A stretch of DNA of 34,476 bases, taken from NCBI GenBank assembly GCA_021838445.1, contig JAKCDU010000038.1, positions 1,436 through 35,911 on the forward strand, read 5' to 3'. Below, piece by piece: positions 8,107 to 15,685 of the stretch (the stretch's first letter is position 1; each line of letters opens with the position of its first letter). Below the pieces are notes generated by a model that did no database searches, was not told the DNA's origin, and worked only from the letters and a program-made list of their open reading frames with translations. The translations under genes and the position numbers were made by a program. The stretch is from Actinomycetes bacterium. Its GTDB lineage: Bacteria > Actinomycetota > Acidimicrobiia > Acidimicrobiales > Palsa-688.

Positions 8107-8157
8107 GGGCTGACGCTGCATCCGGGCTGACGCTGCATCCGGGCTGACGCTGCATCC
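8107..8157. repeat. Three perfect 17-bp tandem repeats
   Basis: GGGCTGACGCTGCATCC occurs three times in a row (8107-8123, 8124-8140, 8141-8157). Degenerate GGGCTGA-like copies occur on both sides, from about 8090 to 8215. The array fills the convergent spacer between the small membrane protein and the D-threonine aldolase-like gene (8081-8246), which holds no gene. Confidence 0.8.
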
Positions 8158-8246
8158 AGGGTGACCGGGCGTCCCAGCTGACCCGCACGGGCTTGACCGA
8201 CCCACTGGGTTGATCCGTTCGAAGGGGCCTGACCGAAGGCCGGCGG

Positions 8247-9293
8247 CTACCAGCCCCGCATGTCCACCGGCCAGGATTCGAGCACCGACGCGTGGTCCGC
8301 GTCCACGATATGGAGCCACTCGTGATAGGCGACGGTCGGGTCCACATGGGCTGGCAGCAACTCGACCCGGGTGCCCACCTCCGGTAGGGGCCGGCCGTCG
8401 GGAGGTGAGAAGGTGATGTGCTCGTCGGAGCAGAACCACACCAGGCCTTCGGCCCACGGACTGCTGAGGCTGGGGTTGCCATGGTCCATCCCGAGGGCCT
8501 TGAGCCCGCAGTCGGCGACGGCCCATCCGGCCCGGTTGACCGACACCACGGTGGACAGCACCGACAGGGCGGCTCCGAAACCGAGCCCCAGCTTGGAGTA
8601 GGCGGTGTCCATGAGCGCGTAGGAGCCGGCCTGAATCTCGGTGGCCACCCCGTTCAGGTCGTAGCTGCCGGTCCCGCCGGCCGATATGACCTCACCGCCG
8701 ACCTCCACGCTGGCCTCGGCCAGGACGGCCATGGCCGCTTCGACCTGGAGTTGGCGTTCGACCCGGTCCTCGATGCCCACGGCGTGGCCCTCGTAGCCCA
8801 TGACGCCCCGTACGACCAACCCCCGCCGGCGGGCCAGGTCGGCGATCCGGGCGGCGTCGGCGGGGTCGCAGCCGCAGCGGGGCAGGCCCACGTTGACATC
8901 GACGAGAACCTCGGGCACGCCGGCCGCGGCCGCCGCCTCGACGGTCGCCTCCGAGTCCACGGCCACCGAGATGCGGTGACCGGCCGCCACCAGGGGCGAC
9001 AGGCGCCGGGCATCGACCACCTCGTTGGCGAGGAGCAGGTCGTCTCCGAGCCCGGCGCGGGCCATGACCTCCATCTCCCGCAGGGTGGCGCACGTGAACC
9101 CAGCGTGGCCGACGGCCCGCTGGTGGCGGGCCAATTCCGAGCACTTGTGGGCCTTCACGTGGGGGCGCAGGGCGGCCCCGGGACGGACCGCGGCCATCAT
9201 CGTCAGGTTGCCTTCGAGGACGGCGGCGTCCACGAGCAGCGCCGGAGTCGTGAGGTCGGCCACCCTGGTGGGCGGTCCGGCCGGGTCGGTCAA
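8247..9293 (-). CDS. D-threonine aldolase-like fold-type III PLP enzyme
   Basis: The protein matches the alanine racemase-fold D-threonine aldolase / D-serine dehydratase family. PHVKAHK carries the probable PLP-binding Lys47. Near the C-terminus AHVDPT supplies His316 and Asp318, the H-x-D metal pair of D-threonine aldolases; D-serine dehydratases have H-x-C. The expected activity is metal-dependent retro-aldol cleavage of D-beta-hydroxy amino acids to glycine and an aldehyde. The TTG start overlaps the upstream stop (TTGA), with GAGGG six bases before it, so translation is probably coupled to the epimerase gene. A GTG at 9263 is a possible later start. The product is 348 residues, slightly short of the usual 370-380. 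Confidence 0.83.
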   Translation of the reverse strand: MTDPAGPPTRVADLTTPALLVDAAVLEGNLTMMAAVRPGAALRPHVKAHKCSELARHQRAVGHAGFTCATLREMEVMARAGLGDDLLLANEVVDARRLSPLVAAGHRISVAVDSEATVEAAAAAGVPEVLVDVNVGLPRCGCDPADAARIADLARRRGLVVRGVMGYEGHAVGIEDRVERQLQVEAAMAVLAEASVEVGGEVISAGGTGSYDLNGVATEIQAGSYALMDTAYSKLGLGFGAALSVLSTVVSVNRAGWAVADCGLKALGMDHGNPSLSSPWAEGLVWFCSDEHITFSPPDGRPLPEVGTRVELLPAHVDPTVAYHEWLHIVDADHASVLESWPVDMRGW

Positions 9294-10648
9294 AGCTGGC
9301 CCTCGTCCTCGGCCAACCGGCCGAGGACGTGGCCCAGGGCCGGCTCCAGATCGGGCCAGCGGAACTGGTGCCCGGTTGCCGCCAAACGAGAAGGCAGGAC
9401 CCGCTGGCTGGCCTGGGCCACCTCGGAGGCGCCCTCCCGGCCGAGCAGCAGCGCCGGGCCGAAAGCCGGAACCGGTATCAGCGCCGGCCGATGCAGGACC
9501 CGGGCCAGGGCCTTGGTGTACTCGGAGTTGCGCACTATGCCAGGTGCGACCGCGTTGACCGGGCCCTCCAGGGCGGGGTCGAGCAGGGCCCGCAGGTAGA
9601 TGTCCACCATGTCGTCGATCCCGATCCAGGCCGTCCACTGCCGACCGTCACCCAGCCGGCCGCCGAGGCCGGCCTCGAAGAGAGGCCGCTGGAGGTGCAG
9701 GGCTCCGCCGTTGGGCGACTGGACTATGCCGGTGCGGACCAGGACGACCCGGCTCCCCGCCGTCGCCGCCGGGACCGTGGCCTCCTCCCACTCAGCGACG
9801 ACATCGGCGAGGAAGCCGTCGCCGCGCTCGCTGTCCTCGGTGAGCTCCTCGTCGCCGCGGTCAGCCCCGTAGAAGCCGATGGCCGATGCCGATACGAATG
9901 TCGGCACCCCGCTGCGCCCGGCCAGTTCGCCCAGGAGCCGGGTCGGGGTCACCCGGCTGTCGCGTACGTCCCGCTTGTGGCTCTCGCTGAACCGCCCGGC
10001 GATGCCCGCCCCGGCCAGGTGCACCACCGCGTCGACCCCGGAGAGCAGATCCTCGGCGGGTGACGACGGGTCCCAGTGGCGGTCGTCGACCGGCCTGGCC
10101 CCGGTAGCGGGTTGGCGCGCCAGGCGCACCACCCGGTGGCCGCCGGTGGTCAGGAAGGCGCACAGAGCCGTGCCGATCAGACCGCTGGCGCCGGTGACGG
10201 CCACCGTCAGGACCCGGCCGTCGGGATTGAGCCGGGCATGGCTGGCCAGGTCGCCGGCCAGCTGCCGGGTGCGGTAGGCGAACATCGGCCTCAGCAGCCT
10301 GGTCGGCACCCGGGTATCGACCCGGTCGGTGACCCGGGTTGTGGCGCCATCCAGCCCATCGAAGGAGTGGGTGTGGCGCCAACTGAGCAGGGGTGAGAGC
10401 ACCGGTGTGGTCAACTCGTCGGTGAAGCGCCGACCGGCCTCGAATCCGTCGGGCCGGTGCGTGGCCACCCACCGGATGCCCCCTGGAAACGCGAGCACCG
10501 CCTGACCGTCGCGAAGCGAGGAGGCCTCGGCCGCCACCCGTACCGGCTGCCACGGTGGGGTCAGCCTATGGATGGCCCCCGGTCGCTCGTGCCAGGCGAA
10601 GACCTGGTCCAGCGGATGCTCGAAGACCGCGGCGTGCTCATAGGTCAT
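9290..10648 (-). CDS. TIGR01777-type NAD-dependent epimerase fused to SRPBCC domain
   Basis: The 452-residue protein has an N-terminal SRPBCC (START-like ligand-binding) domain of about 145 residues. It is followed by an extended SDR of the TIGR01777 (YfcH/SulA-like) family with TGASGLIG at 152-159. This fusion is common in actinobacteria; the substrate is unknown. The ATG at 10648 lies six bases after a TAAGTT element, so the mRNA is probably leaderless. The stop overlaps the start of the D-threonine aldolase-like gene by four bases, which forms a two-gene operon. Confidence 0.87.
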   Translation of the reverse strand: MTYEHAAVFEHPLDQVFAWHERPGAIHRLTPPWQPVRVAAEASSLRDGQAVLAFPGGIRWVATHRPDGFEAGRRFTDELTTPVLSPLLSWRHTHSFDGLDGATTRVTDRVDTRVPTRLLRPMFAYRTRQLAGDLASHARLNPDGRVLTVAVTGASGLIGTALCAFLTTGGHRVVRLARQPATGARPVDDRHWDPSSPAEDLLSGVDAVVHLAGAGIAGRFSESHKRDVRDSRVTPTRLLGELAGRSGVPTFVSASAIGFYGADRGDEELTEDSERGDGFLADVVAEWEEATVPAATAGSRVVLVRTGIVQSPNGGALHLQRPLFEAGLGGRLGDGRQWTAWIGIDDMVDIYLRALLDPALEGPVNAVAPGIVRNSEYTKALARVLHRPALIPVPAFGPALLLGREGASEVAQASQRVLPSRLAATGHQFRWPDLEPALGHVLGRLAEDEGQL

Positions 10649-10654
10649 GGACTC

Positions 10655-10660
10655 AACTTA
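10655..10660 (-). promoter_or_regulatory. -10 element (TAAGTT) of the epimerase operon
   Basis: On the reverse strand TAAGTT is followed by six bases and the ATG at 10648, which is leaderless spacing. Confidence 0.55.
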
Positions 10661-10686
10661 GGTTTCCCTGGGTCCAACCGGGAATA

Positions 10687-10700
10687 GTTGCGTATGCAAC
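10687..10700. promoter_or_regulatory. Inverted repeat GTTGC-GTAT-GCAAC before yceI-like gene
   Basis: Two perfect 5-bp arms with a 4-base centre lie between the divergent epimerase and YceI genes. It is a possible operator, but short enough to occur by chance. Confidence 0.3.
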
Positions 10701-10742
10701 GAGGTTGTGAGGAGTGTCAATCTCTCCAGAAGGAGCACGTAC

Positions 10743-11291
10743 ATGCCCGACACGACTGTCCAGACCGGCGAATACAGCGTCGACCCGACCCACACCCGGA
10801 TCGGGTTCGTGGCCCGCCACGCCATGGTCACCAAGGTGCGGGGCGCGTTCAACGAGTTCGGAGGCAGCGGCTACTTCGACGCCGACGACCCGACGCAGTC
10901 GAAGCTGCAGCTCAACATCAAGGCGGCGAGCATCGACACGGGCAACGCCGACCGCGACGGTCACCTGCGCGGCAACGACTTCTTCGACATGGAGACCTAC
11001 CCCGAGATCACCTTCGCCAGCACGTCGGTACAGAAAGTCGACGAGAGCAACTACAAGGTCACCGGAGACCTCACCATCAAGGGCCAGTCCCATCCCGTCA
11101 CCATCCCCTTCGAGCTGTCGGGGCCGGTTCAGGACCCCTGGGGCAACCAGCGCATCGGCATGGAGGGCCGCACCGAGATCAACCGCAAGGACTGGGGGGT
11201 CAACTTCAACGTGGCTCTCGAGGCCGGCGGTCTCCTGGTGAGCGACAAGATCACTCTCGAGTTCGACGTTTCGGCCATCAAGTCGGCCTGA
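10743..11291 (+). CDS. YceI family lipid-binding protein
   Basis: The 182-residue protein has the YceI pattern: YSVDPTHTRIGFVARHAMVTKVRGAF at the start, LRGNDFFDMETYPEITF in the middle, and DLTIKGQSHPVTIPF followed by a C-terminal strand. YceI proteins form a lipocalin-like beta-barrel that binds a polyprenoid or fatty-acid-like ligand. This one has no signal peptide, so it is probably cytoplasmic, as in many actinobacteria. The ATG at 10743 has a strong AGAAGGAG site at normal spacing, which decides against the upstream GTG at 10707. It differs in that way from the leaderless genes nearby. Confidence 0.92.
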   Translation: MPDTTVQTGEYSVDPTHTRIGFVARHAMVTKVRGAFNEFGGSGYFDADDPTQSKLQLNIKAASIDTGNADRDGHLRGNDFFDMETYPEITFASTSVQKVDESNYKVTGDLTIKGQSHPVTIPFELSGPVQDPWGNQRIGMEGRTEINRKDWGVNFNVALEAGGLLVSDKITLEFDVSAIKSA

Positions 11292-11320
11292 CAAGTCCGA
11301 ACCGGGCCCCCCGCCGACGG

Positions 11321-11326
11321 TAGCGT
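11321..11326 (+). promoter_or_regulatory. -10 element (TAGCGT) of micro-ORF/FAH gene
   Basis: TAGCGT lies seven bases before an ATG at 11334 that opens an 8-codon reading frame. The spacing suggests a leaderless transcript beginning at the micro-ORF and not at the hydrolase gene. Confidence 0.5.
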
Positions 11327-11333
11327 TTGATCC

Positions 11334-11360
11334 ATGGGTCTTTTCCAGGCACCGGCATGA
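11334..11360 (+). CDS. Leaderless 8-residue micro-ORF coupled to FAH gene
   Basis: The ATG at 11334 starts the peptide MGLFQAPA. Its stop TGA (11358-11360) overlaps the ATG of the hydrolase gene as ATGA. The TAGCGT element is seven bases upstream. The likely role is to deliver terminating ribosomes to the next start, since that start has no good ribosome-binding site. The peptide itself probably has no function. Confidence 0.45.
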   Translation: MGLFQAPA

Positions 11361-12211
11361 GGATCGCCAACCTCGGCGGGCGGGCCAAGCTGGTAGTGGC
11401 CCCGGAGGCCGCACTCGACGTCGAATCGGCCACGGGTGGCCGTTTCGGCCCGTCCCCTCAGGCCGTCTACGACCGATGGGATGACTTCGTAGCCTTCATG
11501 GGGGGCGGCGACGCCCTCGACGGCCCGACCGAGCCCTGGTCGGCGGAGCGGTCCGGGCCGCCCTCGCCCACCCCCCGACAGGTGTTCGCCGTCGCTCTCA
11601 ACTACCGCGACCATGCCGCCGAGTCCGGCTTCGAGGCGCCACCGAGCCCCCTTTTCTTCACCAAGTTCGTCAGTGCCTTCAGCGGACCGGTGAGCGACGT
11701 GGTGCTCCCCGACGGCAAGGTGGATTGGGAGACGGAACTGGTAGCGGTCGTCGGTCGGGCGGCCCGGCGGGTGGACCCCACCCAGGCGTGGTCCCACGTC
11801 GCTGGCCTGACCGTCGGGCAGGACCTCTCGGAGCGGGTGCTGCAGCGACGCGGCCCGGCCCCTCAGTACTCGCTCGGCAAGTCACATGAAGGTTTCGCTC
11901 CTCAGGGACCGTTCCTGGTCACCCCGGATGAGTTGGCTGCACCCGACGACCTGGCCATCGGCTGCGAGCTCAACGGCACCCCGATGCAGTCGGCGCGTAC
12001 CTCGGACATGATCTTCCCCGTTCCCGACCTGATCTCCTATCTTTCACAGGTGGTGACCCTCCTCCCCGGGGATGTCATCTTCACCGGCACCCCGCCCGGG
12101 GTGGGCATGGGACGCGACCCGCAGGTGTTCCTGCGCCCCGGCGACCGACTGGTCAGCCGCATCGAGGGCATCGGGGAGCTCCACCAGACCTTCCTGGCTA
12201 CCGGCGGCTGA
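11357..12211 (+). CDS. Fumarylacetoacetate hydrolase family protein
   Basis: The 284-residue product carries the FAH-family core: FAVALNYRDHAAESG (77-91), KVDWETELV with metal ligands Glu125 and Glu127, GQDLSER with Asp156, and the late PVPDLISYLSQVVTLLPGD and FTGTPPGVG segments. Members cleave or hydrate beta-dicarbonyl acids such as fumarylpyruvate, acylpyruvates or 2-oxo-hepta-4-ene-dioate in aromatic catabolism. I chose the ATG at 11357 because the family N-terminus usually begins M-R-I/L-A; the frame is also open from a TTG at 11327. The ATG overlaps the micro-ORF stop (ATGA). The precise substrate cannot be told from sequence. Confidence 0.88.
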   Translation: MRIANLGGRAKLVVAPEAALDVESATGGRFGPSPQAVYDRWDDFVAFMGGGDALDGPTEPWSAERSGPPSPTPRQVFAVALNYRDHAAESGFEAPPSPLFFTKFVSAFSGPVSDVVLPDGKVDWETELVAVVGRAARRVDPTQAWSHVAGLTVGQDLSERVLQRRGPAPQYSLGKSHEGFAPQGPFLVTPDELAAPDDLAIGCELNGTPMQSARTSDMIFPVPDLISYLSQVVTLLPGDVIFTGTPPGVGMGRDPQVFLRPGDRLVSRIEGIGELHQTFLATGG

Positions 12212-12249
12212 GCCCCAACACTGCGGCCCGGCGGCGCGGGCCGGGACGG

Positions 12250-13518
12250 TCAGATCGACGAAACGGCGTGGAGGACCAGACCCGCCAGGGCGCCGACCAC
12301 CGTGCCGTTGATGCGTATGTACTGGAGGTCCGGGCCGAGGAGCAGCTCGAGGCGGTCGGCGGTGTCCCGGGCGTTCCAGCGGGCGATGGTACCCGTCACC
12401 AGCCCCACCAGCTCCTCGTCGAAACTGGTCAGAGCAGCCTTCAGGGCGGCGTCGGCGGCGCTCTCCACCGCCGCGGCCAGGGCGGGGTCGGTGGCCACCC
12501 TCCGTCCTGCCTGGCTGATGACCGCCGCGAGCCGCTGGCGCAGCTCGGAGCCGGGCTGGGTCGACTGGGCGCGCAGCTCGTCTTTGACCTCGGACCAAAG
12601 GTTGGCGGTCAGCTCCCGGATGGTGGGCTGGGCCAGAAGCTCGGCTTTGAGCTGCTCTCCCCGATCGTGCAGGCGGGGATCGGACTGCAGGTTGGCGGCC
12701 AGCGCCACCAGCGAATCGCTGAGATGGACCCGCAACGGGTGCTCACGGTCGGCGGCCATCTCGGCGAGTACCGACCTGGAGCGGTCGATCAGGCGGTGGA
12801 CCACCCGGTTGCTGACCGACCCGGGCAGCCACCACGGCGACCGGGCCCCGAGGCGGCCGTGCATCTCCTCGCCGTGGGCCGAGATGTAGCGGCTGGCGGC
12901 GTCGAGGGCGGCGCCCAGCAGCGGCTCGTGGCGCCCATCGCGCGTGACTCGTTCCAGGGCCCGCCCACCCAGGGGGGCCAACGCCGTCTCCTCGATGCGC
13001 CGGCGTACCACCCCGTCGAGCAGGTCGTGCACGTCGCTGTCGCGGATCAGATCCATGAGGGCGATCAACCCCTCCGTCGCCCGGCCCGAGAGCATCTCGG
13101 CGTGGCCCTCGCCGGCCAGCCAGGCGGCCGCCCGGGGCAGGGCACGGGAGGCCCGCAGCCGGGCGCCGATGGCGTCGGGGGTCAAGAAGCTCTCCTGCAC
13201 GAACGACCCGAGGGTCTCGGCGAAGCGGTCCTTGCGCTCCACCACGATGGCGGTGTGCGGTATCGGCAGGCCGAGCGGTCGCCGGAACAGGGCGGTCACC
13301 GCGAACCAGTCGGCCAGCCCGCCGACCAGCGACGCCACCGCGGTCGCCTGCACCCAGAGCAGCCAGCGGGCATCGTGGGCGAACGCCGTGGACAGAGCGA
13401 ACACCACCGCCACGGCGACCAGCAGACCGGTGGCTCTCCGCCTCGTCACCACCAGCTGGCGGGCCCGCCGCTGCTCCGCTGGGGAGAGGGGACGGTCGGG
13501 ACCCATGGACGCGACCAT
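12250..13518 (-). CDS. DUF445 family membrane protein
   Basis: The 422-residue protein matches DUF445 (YheB/YjiN-like). Two hydrophobic segments lie near the N-terminus (TGLLVAVAVVFALSTAF and WVQATAVASLVGGLADWFAV), followed by the conserved FRRPLGLPIPHTAIV. A long helical region follows, and a last hydrophobic helix (GTVVGALAGLVLHAV) ends the protein. The function of the family is unknown. The ATG at 13518 is eight bases after TACCTT; an ATG at 13506 would remove four residues. It is convergent with the FAH gene and divergent from the SDR gene. Confidence 0.88.
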   Translation of the reverse strand: MVASMGPDRPLSPAEQRRARQLVVTRRRATGLLVAVAVVFALSTAFAHDARWLLWVQATAVASLVGGLADWFAVTALFRRPLGLPIPHTAIVVERKDRFAETLGSFVQESFLTPDAIGARLRASRALPRAAAWLAGEGHAEMLSGRATEGLIALMDLIRDSDVHDLLDGVVRRRIEETALAPLGGRALERVTRDGRHEPLLGAALDAASRYISAHGEEMHGRLGARSPWWLPGSVSNRVVHRLIDRSRSVLAEMAADREHPLRVHLSDSLVALAANLQSDPRLHDRGEQLKAELLAQPTIRELTANLWSEVKDELRAQSTQPGSELRQRLAAVISQAGRRVATDPALAAAVESAADAALKAALTSFDEELVGLVTGTIARWNARDTADRLELLLGPDLQYIRINGTVVGALAGLVLHAVSSI

Positions 13519-13526
13519 GACGGCCC

Positions 13527-13532
13527 AAGGTA
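13527..13532 (-). promoter_or_regulatory. -10 element (TACCTT) of DUF445 gene
   Basis: On the reverse strand TACCTT precedes the ATG at 13518 by eight bases. This fits the leaderless promoter pattern of the window. Confidence 0.5.
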
Positions 13533-13739
13533 CCGGCAGACCGGGGCCGGCTCCGGCGCGTCCCACCCGGACTCCGTGAGCCACCAACGCCGAGTCGCGC
13601 GTCCCGCCCGGCGGACCAGCGGCCTCGCCCTCGCTGGCTGGGTCGCCTCGGGGCTGGTGGGCCGCGGCGTGAGCAGATAGAAAGGCGGGGGAGTAGTCCG
13701 GCCGCGGGTGGACGCCCGTCCGGGGGAGGGAGAGCGAAG

Positions 13740-14516
13740 GTGGCACTGGCTGACCCGGGGCTCGGGCCACGCCTGGCGGGCCGGGCGGCGATCGTCACCG
13801 GTGCCGCCCGCGGCCAAGGCGAAGCCATCGCCCGGCTGTTCGTCCAGCACGGCGCAGGCGTGGTGATGGGCGACATTCTCGACGAGGAACTGCACCGCGC
13901 CGCGCAGTCCATCGGGGCCGGGGCGGTGCCGGTGCACCTCGACGTGACCGATGAAACCGCATGGGCTGGCGCCGTGGCGCGCTGCGAGTCGGAGTTCGGC
14001 GGCGTGGACGTGCTGGTCAACAATGCCGGCGTGGTGGCCGTCGGTACCGTCGCTCAGACCCCCCTCGTCGAGTACCGGCGGGTCGTCGAGGTCAACCAGG
14101 TGGGTTGTTTCCTCGGAATGAAAGCGGTGGTAGCGGCCATGCGGCGGCGTGGCGGCGGGTCCATCGTCAACACCTCGTCGGTGGCCGGCCTGCAGGGAGG
14201 CGCCGGGGTGATCGCCTACACCGCGTCCAAGTGGGCGGTGCGGGGGATGACCCGCGCCGCGGCCGTGGAACTGGGCGGCGACGGTATCCGGGTCAACTCC
14301 ATCCACCCGGGCATCATCGACACCCCGATGATCAACGGTCCGGAGTTCGCCTCCGTCGACCGATCGGCCCATGTGGCGTCGCTGCCGGCGGGGCGCATCG
14401 GGCAGCCTGGCGACGTGGCCTGGATGGCGCTGTTCCTGGCCTCGACCGAGAGCTCGTACTGCACCGGTTCGGAGTTCGTGGTCGATGGCGGCTCGACCTG
14501 TGGGGCGCGGCGGTGA
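13740..14516 (+). CDS. SDR family oxidoreductase (hydroxysteroid dehydrogenase-like)
   Basis: This 258-residue classical SDR has the cofactor motif TGAARGQG (20-27), NNAG (94-97), and the catalytic Ser147, Tyr160 and Lys164. The sequence around GAARGQGEAIARLF resembles 3-alpha/20-beta-hydroxysteroid dehydrogenase-type enzymes, which oxidise or reduce alcohols on cyclic substrates with NAD(H). The GTG start has a good GGGAGAG ribosome-binding site. It is followed after 76 bases by a second SDR and probably forms an operon with it. The substrate is not determined by sequence. The 220-bp divergent spacer upstream (13519-13739) holds no clear -10 on this strand. Confidence 0.9.
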   Translation: MALADPGLGPRLAGRAAIVTGAARGQGEAIARLFVQHGAGVVMGDILDEELHRAAQSIGAGAVPVHLDVTDETAWAGAVARCESEFGGVDVLVNNAGVVAVGTVAQTPLVEYRRVVEVNQVGCFLGMKAVVAAMRRRGGGSIVNTSSVAGLQGGAGVIAYTASKWAVRGMTRAAAVELGGDGIRVNSIHPGIIDTPMINGPEFASVDRSAHVASLPAGRIGQPGDVAWMALFLASTESSYCTGSEFVVDGGSTCGARR

Positions 14517-14592
14517 CGCTGGCCGGGGGTCGGGCCGCGAGAACGCGACCTGACGACGGCCCGACCGAACTCACCCCTAGAAGGAGTCAGAT

Positions 14593-15360
14593 TTGACCAG
14601 CACCGCCAGGTTCGAGTCGAAAGTGGCCATCGTGACCGGAGCCGCATCGGGTATCGGCCGGGCGGCCGCGTTGGCCTTCGCCCGGGAGGGCGCGGCGGTG
14701 GGTCTGGTCGACATAGACCTCCCCGGTATCGAAGCTGTGGCCCGATCCATCGAAGCCGCGGGAGGGCGCGCCGAGCCGGTCCTGGCCGACGTGTCGGACC
14801 CATCCGCGGTGTCGGCCATGGTGGAGCAGGTGGTCGGCCGCTTCGGTGAGTTGCACTACGCGTTCAACAACGCCGGGGTGGTCGGGGCCGGGGCGCCCAT
14901 CGCCGAGATGCCCGTGGAATCGTGGCAGAGGGGCATCGGGGTCATGCTCACCGGGGTGTTCCTCTGCCTGAAGTACGAGATACCGGCGATTATCGCCAGC
15001 GGTGGGGGTGCCATCGTCAACACCTCGTCGGGGGCCGGGCTCATCGGCTTCCCCGGGATGGGCGACTATGTGGCGTCCAAGCACGGGGTGATCGGCCTGA
15101 CCCGGACAGCCGCCCTCGAGTACGTGGGCTCAGGTATACGGATCAACTGCATCTGCCCGGGTACCGCCCGCTCCCGGATGGTCGAGGACTGGATGCAGGG
15201 AGATCCGGCGGCCGAGGCCCAGGTGGCCGGACTGCACCCCATCGGGAGGATCGCCGAGCCCGACGAGATCGCCCACGCCGCCCTGTGGCTGTGCTCTGAC
15301 GAAGCGTCGTTCATGGTGGGGCATTCCATGGTCATCGACGGGGGCTACACGATCCAGTGA
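14593..15360 (+). CDS. SDR family oxidoreductase
   Basis: This second classical SDR (255 residues) has TGAASGIG (15-22), NNAG (92-95), Ser146 and the Tyr159/Lys163 pair. It is only moderately similar to the upstream SDR, so it is not a recent duplicate. The TTG start is decided by an AAGGAG site seven bases upstream. It probably works in the same pathway as the first SDR, as consecutive dehydrogenation steps or on different stereoisomers. It ends convergently against the SnoaL fragment and 18-bp repeats. Confidence 0.9.
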   Translation: MTSTARFESKVAIVTGAASGIGRAAALAFAREGAAVGLVDIDLPGIEAVARSIEAAGGRAEPVLADVSDPSAVSAMVEQVVGRFGELHYAFNNAGVVGAGAPIAEMPVESWQRGIGVMLTGVFLCLKYEIPAIIASGGGAIVNTSSGAGLIGFPGMGDYVASKHGVIGLTRTAALEYVGSGIRINCICPGTARSRMVEDWMQGDPAAEAQVAGLHPIGRIAEPDEIAHAALWLCSDEASFMVGHSMVIDGGYTIQ

Positions 15361-15402
15361 GCGGGCCGGACGCCGACGCCCGGCCGGCGGTTGGCCGGCG
15401 GC

Positions 15403-15456
15403 GCGCCGGCCGTCGGTTGTGCGCCGGCCGTCGGTTGTGCGCCGGCCGCCGGTTGT
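15403..15456. repeat. Three 18-bp tandem repeats
   Basis: GCGCCGGCCGTCGGTTGT occurs at 15403-15420 and 15421-15438, and with one mismatch at 15439-15456. A partial fourth copy follows. The array lies between the SDR stop and the abrupt end of the SnoaL fragment. Confidence 0.8.
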
Positions 15457-15472
15457 GCGCCGGGGTCCAACT

Positions 15473-15685
15473 CTATGAGCGGGTCCCCAGCATGTCCATG
15501 CTGGTCGGGTGGCGGGGCGGGGCCGCCATCGTCTCCAGCCACTGGCCCAGGTTCGAGGGGCCCGCGGTCGCGTCGATGACGGCTCCGGGGGCGAACCCGG
15601 CGCGAAGGGCTCCGACGTCGTGGCTGTCGGCGGCTCGGGCGTAGCGTTGCACCAGTCCCCGCAGGCTTTCACGGACGGCGCTCAC
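15473..15685 (-). pseudogene. Truncated SnoaL/NTF2-like domain protein
   Basis: The 70 codons encode the N-terminal helix pair of a SnoaL-like (NTF2-fold) protein: VRESLRGLVQRYARAADSHD, then ALRAGFAPGAVIDAT. The fold normally needs about 130 residues, but the frame stops at MLGTRS and no beta-sheet part follows in any frame. The 18-bp repeat array begins just beyond. The GTG start overlaps the cyclase gene stop as GTGA, so it was, or is, translated by coupling. It is probably a decayed pathway gene cut by a rearrangement; a functional short peptide is less likely. Confidence 0.6.

Noticed and set aside
8089-8220. CRISPR-like array
   Set aside because: The 17-bp units are directly adjacent without spacers, so it is a simple tandem repeat.
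13576-13680. 34-codon forward ORF (GTG start) before the SDR gene
   Set aside because: It has a short hydrophobic stretch, but no ribosome-binding site, no -10 element and no stop-start link to the SDR gene.
15403-15456. CRISPR-like or attachment-site repeats
   Set aside because: The units are contiguous, there are no spacers, and there is no integrase or tRNA gene nearby.
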